This document shows, piece after piece, positions 25,201-37,854 of a stretch of 64,000 bases of DNA. The translations under genes and the position numbers were made by a program. Below the pieces are notes generated by a model, which made no database searches, was not told where the DNA came from, and saw nothing but the letters and a program-made list of their open reading frames with translations. Origin of the DNA: Paulownia fortunei (Eukaryota; Streptophyta; Magnoliopsida; Lamiales; Paulowniaceae); assembly GCA_019321725.1 (NCBI GenBank), contig CM033115.1:6954673-7018672 (forward strand), given 5' to 3'. Numbering within the stretch: position 1 is the stretch's first letter; each line of letters starts with the position of its first letter.

Positions 25201-26172
25201 TCCAAATTATGTTTAGTGACCTTCCCTTCTTCTTCTTGAGAGTGTTTGCACATTCTGATTGAATGTGTCCATACCCTTCACACTCTCTCCATTGGATCCG
25301 TTTGTCTTTCCTTTCATTAGAAAATAAAGAAGAATTAGAAGCACTTTTATATCTAGGAGTATCAGAATTCTTACCTCATTTAGATTTTTGGGTTTTCTAA
25401 AACTTTTGAAAGTTTTGTGTAAGAAGAACCACTGGATCAGTCATGTCCTGATCATCAGTTTGAGCATCATCTTCGGTTTCATGAGCTTCATCTTACAACG
25501 CAATTCCTTTATATTTCTACATTTTGTTTTGTTTCAAATTTATCTCGAATGTCTATAGTGAACCCATAAGTTCATCAAGATGCATAATGGTCATATCTTT
25601 GGCCTCCTTGATGGTGGCAACTTTGTAAGCAAACCTATCAGGTTGGGATCTTAGTATCTTCCTTACCAGCTTTGTGTCATCATACTTTTCATCTAAGGCA
25701 TGACACTCATTTGCAATGTCACAAAGTTTGGCATTGAAGTCAGCAATGGTTTCATTATCTTCCATCCTGAGGTCTTTAAATCTGGAAGCTAACATTTACA
25801 ACTTAGAAAGTCTGACAGATGTTGTTCCTTCATAAGCTACTTGAAGTATGTCCCATGTTTCCTTGACAGTTTCATAAGTTGTAATCAACCGGAATTAGTT
25901 TGAGTCAATAGCGCATAAAATAGCATTCAAAGCCTTGGAATTGCAGCTTGCAAGTTCATTGTCAAATGTTGCCCACAAATCTTCAAGCTTAAGAACAACT
26001 TCTTTTTTCTCATTCTCCATGACTGGATGTTGCCAACCGAAGACAATAGATTTCCATGCCTTCTCGTCAACTAATTTTATAAAGGCTCTCAGTCAAGCTT
26101 TCCAGTACGAGTAGTTGGAACCATCCAGTAATGGTGGATGCGAAACCAAACCTCCTTCTCGTAGGATATTTA
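25201..26172 (-). pseudogene. SIRE gag, N-terminal part
   Basis: Translation begins at ATA (26172-26170) where ATG is expected, giving INILREGGLVSHPPLLDG and NYSYWKA, then a stop. Next comes the UBN2-type Gag core (25795-25553: MLASRFKDLRMEDNETIADF, ANECHALDEKYDDTKLVRKI, MHLDELMGSL). The zinc knuckle at about 25250 reads WRECEGYGHIQSEC, with Trp where the first Cys is usual. The segment is cut by the solo LTR right after IIWND. Several stops are present. Confidence 0.8.
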
Positions 26173-26229
26173 TATCTGTAAAGATTCGACAACAAATTAA
26201 TCCAAGATCTCACTAAGTATATCTAGTGC

Positions 26230-26245
26230 CTGCTACCGATGCCAC
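26230..26245 (-). other. SIRE primer-binding site, degenerate iMet type
   Basis: On the minus strand the sequence GTGGCATCGGTAGCAG lies one base inside the LTR. It resembles the usual (G)TGGTATCAGAGCAG complementary to initiator-Met tRNA, with two transitions and an inserted T. Confidence 0.65.
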
Positions 26246-26246
26246 T

Positions 26247-27185
26247 TGTTAGAATTTATTGTTGGGTTCAATTAATTCGATTAAACAGTTTACCAAATTC
26301 GTTATGTTCTAATTAATGTTTGAACAAATATTAGAATATGAAACGACATACACAACAAAATTTAAAATTGATACCAACAATTTTAACGAGGTTCGGATTT
26401 CAATATCCTACTTCTCAAGGCCATGCCCAGAGATAAAATAATCTACTATCAGTAAAGTTTAATACAATACATTAATTGGACTTATAATACAAAATCGAAG
26501 ACTCCCTCTTTGTTTTGACGTCATTCTTGAATTGCTTCATCGAATGACTTGTTTGCGAGATCCCCTCGACTTAAATCTGCCTCGTTGGACTCCCTTCAAT
26601 GTTGACCTCTCATCAAAACAGCAAAGTGCTCTCTCCTGATAACTCACCTCCTTCTCCCGAAGGATGTTCAATGTGTTCCGATATAGTTTGGAACAGACTT
26701 AAATCTCCAATGCTGGCTTAAACTTCGAATTTCAATCACAATCTTTGATGTACACTGGAGGGGAAATCGGCTGCTTATGATCTCTGAATTTCTCTTCTAA
26801 AATTAGCAGCTCAAACTAATGTGTGTTTGTATTTAAATACACAAAACACTCTAGTTGATTCCTAAACAAATACAAGGAAAAATTTCTAGTCTATTACAAA
26901 GATTTTCCTTCCAGAATTCTACCATTAACTTCCGTGTATAAATCTGAATTTTGAAGTTCAAGATTACAATAATTTCCTACTCTAAATAATGTACACATTT
27001 TCTTGGAATGGTAAGAAATCTGTCAAGTCTCTTCTTCATAAGGTAAATTCATAATAACTCTACTTTCTTTCCAATTGGATATAGAATTATTAGAAGATAT
27101 CTTGTAAATTTATTTACATAAATACTACAAACTGGTATTTAATAAATGAATCCAATATGGTAAATAAGAAAATTTGATTCTTACA
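26247..27185 (-). repeat. 5' LTR of the SIRE element
   Basis: On the plus strand it starts TGTTAGAATT and ends about GATTCTTACA, giving short imperfect inverted termini and about 939 bp. A palindromic TATA-like site (TATTTAAATA, about 26839-26848) is a candidate promoter core for minus-strand transcription. No second LTR is present in the window, so a target duplication cannot be tested. The outer end is inferred from the terminal motif only. Confidence 0.6.
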
Positions 27186-28560
27186 AGGAAACAAATAAGC
27201 AAGAGTTAATTTATCATTAAACTCTTATTAAACATGCAAGACCTAACTCACCTTAATTATAAGATTTAATAAATTGCACTTACTATTTTAATCAAATAAT
27301 GTTAATTTAAATTAATAAGTAACACCCACTTAACAGGACAGATCGTATTTATATAGCCAATTTTAAAAGTACATAATTTAACTTGCTTAATCCATCCAAA
27401 CTATGATTTTCAACGCTCACTTAAATATTACATATATAATTTATACACTAAAAAGGTGAAAGCTCACATAACTCAACTCCAACTCCAAACAAAACCAGGC
27501 ACCGTACAAGCCCCCTTTTTCTGATTCCAACAAGGTCTAAAGGAATATACAAAATAAGTCTAGAAAACTATTCAATTATTCATATCAAATCTTACAACTC
27601 ATAATCCGAATTTCGAAAACCTCCTCTTAACTCTTTCAACCAGTGCCAAAAACTCAATCGATCGTCTTAAAACAATAATTAAATTGTCATCAAAGTAAAA
27701 ACTACAAAAACGTCATGCTCGCTAGACTTCTAATCGAAATATCTCAAATAGAAAAGAATTAATTTCACCAATTAAAATAACTTCAACTTAGTTCTAAATC
27801 ATAACTCCAAGTAATTTTATAAACTCCACTAGTCCAGCACGAGCAGCGATAACCGTGTTCACATGCAACGGAATTCCCATTTCCCAACACTTCTCCATGC
27901 AAAATTTGTTCAAAGTAGTATAAGCCCAGACAAAATTTTGAATTCTGACTATATTCCTCTCAAGAACTAATGCTAGAAACTCTATCATTAACTTAAAAGG
28001 CCAATAACCATCAATTTACAAATATATAAGATCATCGTGTCATCAATTTGCAACCCCAATCTCTGACATGTAATACCCAACTTTATTCCATCAACTAACG
28101 TAAGTTGATCAATTTAAAATCAATCCACTTATTTGAATTCAGGAATTTTAAATAATTCGCCATGGATTACTTACCTACAATAATGAAATTTCGTGAGAAG
28201 GATGCAGGAGTTCTTTCTCGTTTTTTTTTTTTTTTTCGTTTGTACCCTTTTCCTTTTTCTTTCTTTTTTTTTTAAACTTTCTCTTGGTTTTTCTTGTAGC
28301 CGTCTATTTTCTCTCTTCTGTCAGCCCATTTTTTTTAGTTTTCTTTCCTTTCCCTTAATTCTCTGCTTAATATATAACTGAATGATTTCAAGTTAACTAC
28401 CATAATTACTATTTTATTCATTTTTAGTTAATATCATAATGTAATTGTATCCCAGCACCTTTTACTTATTAACAAACATATGAAACTCAAATAAATCTTA
28501 TATTTGATTATCCTCCTTACACTCAAGAAAAGATACTAGTCTACTAACCTCTCCTAGAGT
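27186..28560. other. AT-rich sequence, possible decayed gypsy LTR
   Basis: At about 27322 there is 'gtaacacccacttaac', like the start of the Tekay-type LTRs. At about 28160 comes 'cttacct' followed by a long pyrimidine tract (28210-28345). A terminal-looking 'ccttaca' occurs near 28520. A decayed solo LTR of about 1.2 kb would fit, but I see no target duplication and no clear alignment to the other LTRs. The open frames here (28193-28381 and 27794-27988) come from base composition. Confidence 0.25.
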
Positions 28561-29280
28561 GTTAGCTTTGCCCTTCCTTGATTCTTCTAGCCTTGGCTCG
28601 GTTTTTCATGCTCTCTTTACTCGGCCTCTTGGGCGAGAGACTCAATTGTTCGACTTCTCAGCTTCCTTCTTCTAGTAAGCTCTTCTTCTTGTCTCGACTA
28701 TTCTCTTGCATGTGCTACGTAAATAAATGGCAAATGGCATTAGATTGTCTCGATAATAATCCTCTAAGAAAAAATCAGAAACAGAGAGTGAAAGTATCAA
28801 TACGAAAATAAAAATTATAAAGTAGCAAATGAATTGAAGGTACCTCCAGGGATATGGGTAATTTAAAGGTATTCAAATAAGGATTGTATTCCTATGTGGT
28901 AGAGTAAATGCACTAACAAGGCTTTTTATATCCTTGAGTTTGGGCCATTTGAACAGGACTTTTTTGAACAATTGGAGTTAGACAATTAACTTGACTAGAA
29001 ATTGTTTAACGTAGGTTGCTGGCAATTTATACTTTCTGGATTGAATATGAATGTCTCTTGTCAATGATTTTAAGGATGAGTAATAACAACATATAGATCT
29101 CCGTATGGCAACTTGCAAAGCACAATCAATCTTGTTGGGTCTTCAACGGGCCCCTTACTTAACCCTTATACACTTATTGATGGTATTGATTCTCCAGCTT
29201 TAATAGAGAATGTGATAATTCCTTCTACATTGAAAATAAGCAATGTCAAACCTACGAAAGCTAGAGGGATTTCACACACA
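28561..29280. other. Intergenic, nothing recognised
   Basis: A pyrimidine-rich stretch (28560-28720, 'cttggctcgg', 'ctcttgggcgagagac') is followed by plain AT-rich DNA. There is no protein similarity I can recognise. ORFs at 28578-28811 and 29113-29301 lack any motif. Confidence 0.4.
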
Positions 29281-29284
29281 CGCG

Positions 29285-29296
<12 letters not shown>

Positions 29297-29315
<19 letters not shown>

Positions 29316-29321
29316 AGATAG
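29297..29321. repeat. (GATA)n microsatellite
   Basis: About six GATA units after a short TA run. Confidence 0.9.
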
Positions 29322-29349
29322 AGACATAGATATTGTAAGGAAACAACAA

Positions 29350-29480
29350 ATCAAAAGAATGCTTGTATTTTACTTGATTTGCATATCCTCAACACAAATC
29401 TATCCACACAATTACACATCAATGTGCACTGCACGTGCATCTTTTGTCAAAGACCTAAAATGTACAAATGTAGCACTTTT
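29350..29480. repeat. Dispersed module 'tttgcatatcctcaacacaaatctatccacacaat'-like, copy 1
   Basis: The text around 'acttgatttgcatatcctc' and 'aatctatccacacaatta' (29370-29420) returns at 32850-32895 and, weaker, at 46888-46930. In each case it lies near a 'gaggcaactttaattcta'-like phrase (29490, 33318, 46995). It is a low-copy diverged family with no coding signal. Confidence 0.5.
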
Positions 29481-29639
29481 TTGGTCAAGTTAGCTTTAAT
29501 TCTAAAAGTAGATTTTTAAGCCCTGGCAAGAACTACGTCTTATTTGGTTCTATACTTAAAACTTGAATGCCTTTGACTTAACAAAATAATCATCATCAAG
29601 AGTTTTTAATTACTTTTTTTGTGTTTTTATATAATTTGT

Positions 29640-30660
29640 AGAGAATTGAAAAATGAGACAAATGTTAAAAAATCCAAAAATTCCAAGAAAATGGGAAAAT
29701 TTTTGCCAAGGTAGGGTGTTTGATACCGCGGCGCTGCTGGAAGAAAATTTGAAAGTTTGGCGCTAGTTTCTTGGGCAGCAGCTCTAGCAAGTTTGGCACG
29801 GCAGCGCTAGTTTCTCGTGCCAGATTAGGTTTATGGTTGCTGTTTCTGAAGAGGAAGACAAAAGGAAGACAAAAGGAAGACAAAAAACACATTCTAAAGA
29901 CTTTTAGCACTTGGACAGAAAAAAACAAAGAGAGAACTAGGAAGAAGCACCCGATTGAAGACATCAATTCCTAGATACAGAGAATTGATTCTCCTCTCAA
30001 TTTTTAGAGTTCCTTCTTTATTTTTTCTTTTTTTATTATCACGAACATGTATTTATCTATGAGTTTTTCAGTTTTAGTAATGAATATAGGAATAATGTAA
30101 CCTAGATTTGATACTATGTGTTGATTATTGATTTATCATATTTGAGTTTATTTATTTTATTTGTATTATCTTAATTTGATTGCATTTTGATTAATTGGCT
30201 ATTAATCTTGAATATTTGGTATATGAAATCTAGCACTTAAGAGATAATTTTATATATGACCTTAAAACGGCTTAGATATATATATAGTCGGGATGCATAT
30301 AAATCCACTGAAGTCGTTAGTAATTATTGTGTTTTCTAAGAATTTAGTTTGTAAATTTTTATAAAAACATCGAAATCAGAATTTCGACTCATGATCACTC
30401 GACACTCTAGAGAAGGAGTTGATTAATTCAGGATTCTTGACTTAAAAATTAACAACTTAGATTTGATATAGTGGATAACTAGGCGAAATCAAATTTATTG
30501 AGAAAGCACATATTAGTTTTCCTTTAGGATTTGCAAAGTCAAAAACTTTCTTTTTTTATTATAACCCTTGAATTTTCATTTGAATAAAATTAAAAATATT
30601 TTAATTACAGTATTTAGTATTTAATTTAATTTCAATACTTGTGGATACAACAACATTCTA
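29640..30660. repeat. Unnamed non-coding repeat, copy 1
   Basis: Order of features: GC-richer words with 'ggcgctgctgg' and 'ggcagcgctag' (29728-29815), a purine-rich GAAGACAAAAG triplication (about 29851-29886), a pyrimidine stretch, 'atcacgaacatgtatttatc', and then long AT-rich text ending near 'ttgtggatacaacaac' (30640). The same plan appears in the two halves that flank the Tekay element at 34190-34912 and 45439-46400. I infer a shared non-coding repeat family. It has no terminal repeats I can define and no protein. Confidence 0.4.
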
Positions 30661-30689
30661 CTGTACTAAAACTTGAGTATGAATTTGGC

Positions 30690-31085
30690 CAATACTAAAA
30701 GTTTAATCAAATATGCACAAGATAGCATTTTGTAAAGTCAACTTAGGATATCCTAAGGAAGTCATGGTAACTATCCTTCCTTTCCTTAACCAAAAGTTTC
30801 ATTTCAGAATTGATCTGTTTTTCCAGTGTTTTAATATGTTGCACAAATACAGTGGAAAGGAATAAATTGGATATCCAAATTTGCAAGTCCGCTGCTCGAG
30901 AAGTCCAAAAGCTCTTAGATGTAGCCCATCTCTGTTAATTTCCATTAGTTGGGTTGTCTTTGACCGAAGAAAAACAAGTACAAAAGTTCTACAATCTGTG
31001 TGATTCAACTTAATCAAATGATAATATTTTGCAAATTTGATGTTTATATGTTGATCGCCAAATGTACCAATTTGTGGGTCATAAA
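30690..31085. repeat. Diverged duplicate of 32420-32590
   Basis: 'gaattgatctgtttttccagtgttttaatatgttgcacaaatacagtgg' (from about 30808) is echoed at about 32477-32523, followed in both by 'ttggatat..aaatttgcaa'. The minus strand can be read as short peptide text similar in both copies (QHINPLKEQI-like), so the duplicated unit may once have been coding. No family is recognised and stops are present. Confidence 0.45.
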
Positions 31086-31091
31086 AGGACC

Positions 31092-32157
31092 ATTTGGCTC
31101 CGGCAAAATTATTTTTTTCGTCCTATAAATTAGCTATTTAGAGATTTGATCATTTTCATTTTAAAAAATTAAATTTTATTCTTTAATTGAAAAAAAATCA
31201 AATATTTAGTCATCTGGCCTGCTATCAAAGATAAAAGTGGCCGACTAAAATGACTAGGATGGAAATTTGAGGAAAAATTAATTTTAAAGGAAAAATTACT
31301 GAGTTAGACGCCTAGGTGGAATTTAAGAGGAAAAAAAAACAACGTGGCATTTAAGGCTTATATGGTATATTGAAGTGTTAATTTTTTTTCTCCTCCAATT
31401 CTTATTTTCTCTTTTTACAGTTTACTTTTTTTCTCATTTTTTTATTTTTTAAGTATTTTTTATTTTTAAATGTGAAACTTATTAACATTTAATAATTTAT
31501 TTAAATTTATGGTAAGTAATTAAAAATATTAAATTTACGCTAATTTTTTCTTGCTAATCAGTAATGATCTACTATTTTAACTTTCTAAAGTTGGATTTTA
31601 AGTATTTTGTATTTTTTTAATATGCAATTAATTAATATTTAATAATTTATTTAAATTCATGATAAGTAATACTAGTTTTTTCTTGCCAATTTAAATTATT
31701 TTTTTCAAGTATTAAAATTTGTTAACATTTAAATATCTATTGCATTTTTGTTATAAGTTGTTTGAAATATAATATAAATTTATACTTTTATGCAATGATT
31801 ATCAAATTTATGTACATTCTAATTATATTAACTTTTTTAAAATATAATCAATGAAAGAAGAATAAATCTATTATGCCAAAATACCAAGTTCGCTTTGTTT
31901 TTCTTTTCTTTTTTTCCCTTCAAACCTGTCCACCTAGGCGTCCAACTCAGCAATTTTCCTTCTAAATTAATTTTTCCTCAAATCTCTATCCTAGTTATCT
32001 TAGCTAGTCTTTTTTATCTATTGTAGTAGGTTCGAGGACTAAATGTTTGATTTTTTTTCACTTAAAAGATAAATTTTAAAATTTTAAAATGAAAATGACC
32101 AAATTTCTAAATAGGTCAACTTAAGTAATCAAAAAAATAATTTTGCCATTTGGCTCC
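31092..32157. mobile_element. Non-autonomous Mutator-like element (MULE/MITE)
   Basis: The element is 31102-32147 (1046 bp). It starts GGCAAAATTATTTTTTTCG and ends in the inverted equivalent (AAAAAAATAATTTTGCC). ATTTGGCTCC stands directly before it (31092-31101) and directly after it (32148-32157), a perfect 10 bp target duplication in the 9-11 bp range of Mutator elements. The terminal inverted repeats are long, about 300 bp: 31102-31370 pairs with about 31890-32147, including 'gacgcctaggtgg' on the left and 'ccacctaggcgtc' on the right. The AT-rich centre has direct repeats of about 149 bp period starting near 31451 and 31600. No transposase ORF. Confidence 0.88.
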
Positions 32158-33660
32158 TGATTATACTCTTTAAGCCGTTGTGGATGATAACTCATCTAGA
32201 GTCAAAACATATTTGAATTTGAAGAATTCAATGTCTACTGTATTTGTATATAATAAAAGCACACATGCATATATCAGAATGAGCATTTTAAGTGCAGATT
32301 TTTTGGAATATCGAAAATGCACAAGTTAAAGAATATAAGATTTGGTTTTGACAAGGCAACTATAATAATAATGATTGGAATTTTTAGACAAAAGGAAGCC
32401 AAGGTACATTGTATATCTTTGTAGTGATGAATCTGACTTAGTTGCCCTCCTCTTTCTGCAATAATCTCACTTTACAATTTGATCTGTTCCTTCAATGGAT
32501 TAATGTGTTGCACAAACTTAGTGGGAAGAATTGACTTGGATATCAAAATTTGCAACTCCACAAGTCTGTCTTCTACAATACTCAATCTGTGACAACTCCC
32601 ATACTTAGGATTGTTAATGACCCAAAAAAAAAATAAAAAAAATAGAAATAAATACAGAAGGCAAGCATATTTTTGTAGAACATTTCAATCTAAAGATAAT
32701 ATTTACGAGCATTTGATGGAAGAATGCAATTATTGGTTGAAAGGACTATAAGACTTGTGGTTATACTCTTACAAATGATATGGATATAACTATACTAGAA
32801 TCAAGTTATTGCAAGTTTCCAACAAATCAAAATAACATATTCATGGAATTTTACTTGATTTGCATATCCTCATGAATCTATTCACACAATCATATACGAG
32901 TATAAAAGAACATGCGTTTTAAGTGCGGATTGGTTGATTTTAGATTATCAGAGGGAGTTTGGTCCATGTTCAAATAAAGCTCATATAAGAATCCTTTTTT
33001 ACAATTAATTACGAAAATATTTTACTTGTAGCGTAGATAACTATTAAACTATTAGAGTTCTCAACTTAGAAGAGAAGAATTCTTATTTTTCTAGTATGAA
33101 TTTTTTATTCCAATTTGAAAAGTGATCTCATATATTGTTCTTCTTATATAAGGAAGAATTTCAATCTAATAAAAAATATAATAATCCTACCCACCTGGAC
33201 AAAGATGGATTTAAATCAGGTTATGGGTCCGAACCCAACCAATTTTTCAACAATTGAAATACAAAAAAATAGATCATTTGCAAAAAACAAAAAATAAAAT
33301 ATGTATAACATATGATTTGGTTGAGGCGACTTTAATTCTATGAATATTATGTTTTAGTCCTTGCGAGTGCTAAGTGTTAAGTATTTATGGCACAAGGTCC
33401 GTACTTCGATAAATCAATTTAATGTATAAGGTTGGAAGCGAGCAAAATTGCATGGACTCTGATGATATCCTTTAGAGATTATATATTAAGGGAAATTCGT
33501 CTCGAATTTCCTACCAAACGTGCTAATATTAATTATGTTGCTAAGTTGAAGCAACCATTATATGCCACATCAAAATTTAAGAGCTAGGTTAATTTCAGGT
33601 TCAAAAATATTTTTACTAAATTCTTTACATAGAAATAAAATTATATTTTAATTAGTTATG
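32158..33660. other. AT-rich intergenic DNA with dispersed-repeat modules
   Basis: It contains the duplicate of 30808-30900 at 32477-32560, the 'tttgcatatcctcatgaatctattcacacaat' module at 32858-32895, and a 'ttgaggcgactttaattctatg' module at 33318. The region looks like several broken copies of one low-copy family. No gene is supported; the 60-codon ORF at 33115-33297 has no motif. Confidence 0.45.
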
Positions 33661-34175
33661 CTGTTATAAATTATCATATATACACATCTCTTCAGCATCT
33701 CCTAGGCGAGGCAACCCCTCGCTCGGCCAGTATCTACCGAGTAAGGCAATGCCTTGCCCAAGCAAAACTTATCCTCATCGCCTTGCCCGGGCCCAAGATT
33801 CACACGCCAACTTTTATCCTTTACGCAACTATAGGCTAAGTTCAACCAAACAAACGACATACTTAGATAGCTGACCTTTTGTGCAACCTACTTAGGGTGG
33901 GGGATGTATGATGGGCATTATAATAATTTGAGCAAAATATACAAAACAGGCTCAAGTCAACAGGCTCCGAAAATCCTAATGGTATATGCACCCTATCACA
34001 CAGTGCACAATCACATTGGGGGACAACTATAAATACTCTAATTCTTTTCATTTTAGACGCTTGATTCATTTTGCACTTTACAATATTTGTGCATTATTTC
34101 AATATATTTATGTTCGAATACTAACTTGATCGTTGGAAGATTATCTTTATCAAAACTCTGGTAGCCCTAACAGTT
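33660..34175. repeat. Possible solo LTR or TRIM fragment
   Basis: A more GC-rich patch holds repeated 'gccttgccc' and 'ctcgctcgg' words (33700-33795). It is followed by 'gatgggcattataataatttg' (about 33910), a TATA-like TATAAATA (34030-34037) in promoter-like context, and a 'ccctaaca' end (about 34170). The segment beginning TGATGGGC and ending CTAACA would have TG...CA termini and a promoter, as an LTR does. I see no partner copy and no target duplication. Confidence 0.3.
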
Positions 34176-34189
34176 TGTTTATATTGCAG

Positions 34190-34912
34190 ATACAAACTTA
34201 GTATTTGATGAGTGGATTTTATACCCATTAATTGAGTACCATTTGCTTAACTTTTTGATTAGTTTTCAAGTATTTTTATTAACTTTTATGCATTTAGTTT
34301 GAAATATTATAAATAATATCAAAATGAGGAGAAAATGAAAATAAACATAAAACTTGGTTTAAATTTTGATTAATCTATTTTTTTGTGCTATTAAGGGTAG
34401 TGTTCGTATTTCAATCATAACTTTTTGCTCCAATATCCTTTTGACTTCTTTCTTGAATCATTGGAAAGTCAAGATATATATATATATATATAACTTTTAT
34501 GTTTACCATAAAATTCAGTTATTTCTATTTCAATGAGAAAAATTAGGTTAAATAGTCTGCACTTGACAGAACATTTTAGGTACGATATATCTTGGTATTT
34601 CAGGCATAAATCTTTTCACATATTTCATATTGAGTTGATTAAAGTTCCTTTTGAAAGCCAAGACATAGATATACAATTCATAGGAAGACACTAAAAGCTA
34701 ATTTAACTTATAAATGAGTAAAAAATTAGTTGAAAGAGGCTACAAGCGCAATAGACACTCATCTTGGACAGCAAGAGCAGCACCTAGGTGCTGCCCTCAC
34801 TGGACTGCAGCATGCTACAGCACCTAGGCGCTGCCAATCGGGCAAGTAAGGGCAAATTAGTATTTTATGCCCTCTTTAGAACATCTCCCATCAAATTTAA
34901 GTATTCCAAAAG
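34190..34912. repeat. Unnamed non-coding repeat, copy 2, left half
   Basis: AT-rich sequence with a TA microsatellite (34474-34491) and the words 'gcacctaggtgctgcc' and 'gcacctaggcgctgcc' (34771-34830), resembling the GCTG-rich words of the copy at 29640. It is interrupted by the Tekay element at 34912/45439. The right half continues at 45439. Confidence 0.45.
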
Positions 34913-37812
34913 TGTAACACCCCCATTACTATACAACTAGATATCTAGTATAATTTGATATGATAGAACCTGTGTGCATGCATGGGATATTTTTTTTTTT
35001 TTTTTGTAATACTTTAAAAAAAGATAAATCACTTCTTACATGCACAACCCTGTTTAAAATACTTTTGCACACATCATGTATATAGCAAGATCAATATTTA
35101 TATAACAGCACAACACCACAACAACCCAATATTTACATACTTACTAACAGTAAAGTTTTAAAAGCGAAATATAGTACCAGTCTAAAAATATAATACAACA
35201 GACTCAAAATATAACAAACCAACAAAATAGCCCAACTGATCGTCATCCATGTACACACTCTCTCAGACACCTGTAGAAACTCCAACTACCGCCCAGCTAA
35301 TAAAAGATGCTTCAGGTATCGTCGTACTCACCTACAATGCATAAACTATATGAGTTAATGCTCAACAATGAATGATTATGCATGTTAAAGAATAATCCAC
35401 AATATCAAGTCATGCATCTCAACATGTTATGCCCACAATGCAATTTTATGCATCAAAATATTTCTCTCAAAATCATTTCTTTCTTGGCCCCTAACTAATG
35501 CTACTATCTCATGCACCGAAAAAGAGCTCTCTATACCGCCATAATCCAATGGCTAATAACTATATAAACATGCAAATCCATGCATACTCATACGCATGCA
35601 AATCTATGCACGCGAACCTGCAAATCCATGCATAAAACCATGCAAATCCATGCATGCTTCGGTGCACTAGTAGTGGTTAGCAAAATATTTTCCTTTCTCA
35701 CAATCATGCTATGTAATGCAAGATTTATCACAATGCGCGTATATGATGCATCCACGTGCCAATGACAATGCCCATGTATGTATGCTCAATTGAGAGCCCT
35801 CTACTATGCACATATGATTTATGATATTACATATAATTCACACATCTACTATGTCTATGCATTGTAGTTGTAAATAAATCTTTACTTACCTTTCATTTGG
35901 TTGGTGGCTTAGTTTAAATTTGTTTAGTATTCCTCTCCAACCTTAGATGTAAAATAGCCTGTAATATTACCCAACATCAAGCACCATTCCTAATTTGGCA
36001 AGTTGAAAGCACAAAATCTCATACTAGACCTTAAACACCAAGCTATAAGTTAACAATCAAGTTTTCACAAGCTAGAACCCAATATAGCCCCTCAAATACC
36101 TCAATTTCTCATTTTAAATATATGCAAACATCATGTAATTGAAGTATTATAACTCTAATAGTATGTACCTAATTGTTAACACTCAATAGGAATATGTCTA
36201 GGTTGAAATATGCTAAGTGATCAAATGTGGCAGATTCACATTTTCATATTTTCTTGCTGTTAAGTTTAGTTGCATGATAATTTTAACACCTCTAAACATA
36301 TCCAATCACTCCCAAAATTTTACCACACTTAGATAGAATATATATAAATGTAAACATATCATATAATTGCTAAAAATCATGGATATAGCTTCCCAAGTTT
36401 AGCTCTCTTCATGACATACTGAAACAGATTATTTCCTACTGTGACAGTTTTGCACACTTCATGACATTAATGATTTTGGCACTCTTAAGTATATTCAATC
36501 ACTCCAACCTTTTCAACATACTTAGATAACATATATAAGGAGACAACAAGGTTATATTATTACCAAAAATAATGGATTTAGCTTCCCTAATTCAGTCTCC
36601 TTCACAACATACCAAAACAGATTTTGCTATTTTGGCAGTTTGAGTGTTTCTCCAATATCAGTCTCTATTTCAATTTCCAACTAATAAAACATCATTCCAA
36701 TACTCTTAACTCATATATAGCCATGTGAATGGTAATAATTATAGATTTTAGTCAACATACCATACACTTTTGAAACCTAAAACACAAGAAAACAGTAAGA
36801 TGACAGTTTCTGCCACAAGTATTTCCTATTAAGTGTTTGTCATCAACAACCTTTTCTTTGTGCACCAAAGTCTAACTAAAAACTTCCTAAAACTTTTATA
36901 AGAGATATTGAATGCTTAATAAACAATAAAACCATTCATAATAATCTGAAAATCAAAGGCAAAACTGTAGATAAGTGTTACCTATGCAGATTTTGAGGTT
37001 AAGTTGATGGTAATCACTTCTCCTTTGCTTTTCTTGCTTTTATTTCAACTTGGAATCAATTTGGATCACTTGGAGACCTTAAGGTGTGTGTTTGAAAGAT
37101 GAAAATGGCTGAATTGAGGGTCTGGTTGTGGCTTAAGGGTGAAGGGTTTGAGGTGTTAGCTTGAGATGTTAGCTTAAGCTTAATAACAAAGCATGAGGTG
37201 GCAAGTAAATGGTAAAATCTGATTTTCTCCCTTATCTTACAGCCCTGATCTTGTGTGTCTCACCTATTTTTATTTGGTTGCAACCTATCTTCATCACCAT
37301 TCATTCCCATAGCTAATTCCTATATCCGTTCATTAGGTTCTTCACACGAAAATCATCGGTTCTTGCCTGATTGATAAGTTTGTGCACCGATAGTGTTACA
37401 AACCTATGAACCTAGTTATATAATATTTAATTTATAATATTGTATGTCTAGTTGTCCCAAGTGTATGATTTAAATATACATATAATGTTAAAATTCATGA
37501 TCTAACGACTTACTTTCTATAAACTTTTCGGTGACACCTTTCGAACTTCTAAGGCTACCACGTGTAACCTAGCACTATTCACTATATTGATACCTCAATT
37601 TCTTCTTATCTCAATACAAAATAAACTACTTAGGTTAGGGGATTCGATAATCAATACCGTGCGAGGGCTTCAAAATTAAGTTTTCAATGATTGAAAACGC
37701 CGTATAAAATAAAATGAATTATATGATGTCATATCAATGCAAATAACACGCAATTAACATGTAATGGATGAATCACATTTGGCCATGTGAATAGTAAGTG
37801 GCTCGGGTATCA
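34913..37812 (-). repeat. 3' LTR of element B
   Basis: TGTAACACCCCCATTACT to GGCTCGGGTATCA, 2900 bp. Near-parallel to the LTR at 42539, including an ORF-like repeat of 'catgcaaatccatgcat' words (35570-35660). The two LTRs differ by roughly 5-8% in the parts I compared by eye, so the insertion is not very recent. Confidence 0.92.
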
Positions 37813-37826
37813 TGTCCTCCCCTCAT
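37813..37826 (-). other. Polypurine tract of element B
   Basis: On the minus strand ATGAGGGGAGGACA abuts the 3' LTR. It is the expected primer site for plus-strand DNA synthesis. Confidence 0.75.
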
Positions 37827-37854
37827 AAAAATTTCATCCCTAAAATTTCACTTA

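Larger units (their letters stand above)
19855..27185 (-). mobile_element. SIRE-type Ty1-copia element, 3'-truncated and decayed
   Basis: Read on the minus strand: 5' LTR (26247-27185), PBS, gag split by a solo LTR, protease, integrase, and the first part of reverse transcriptase, where the element ends at about 19855. RNase H, the envelope-like region known in some SIRE elements, and the 3' LTR are missing. The domain order (integrase before reverse transcriptase) is copia type. The wording of gag, pre-integrase (WHQKLGHLNFKSL) and integrase (TPQ-stop-NG-VVERKNRTLQE) fits the SIRE/Maximus lineage. Stops and frameshifts occur in every domain, and the gag start codon reads ATA. Confidence 0.85.

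Noticed and set aside
28193..28381. 62-codon hydrophobic ORF that could be taken for a membrane protein
   Set aside because: The Phe/Leu-rich sequence comes from a long pyrimidine tract; no start context, no neighbours, no motif.
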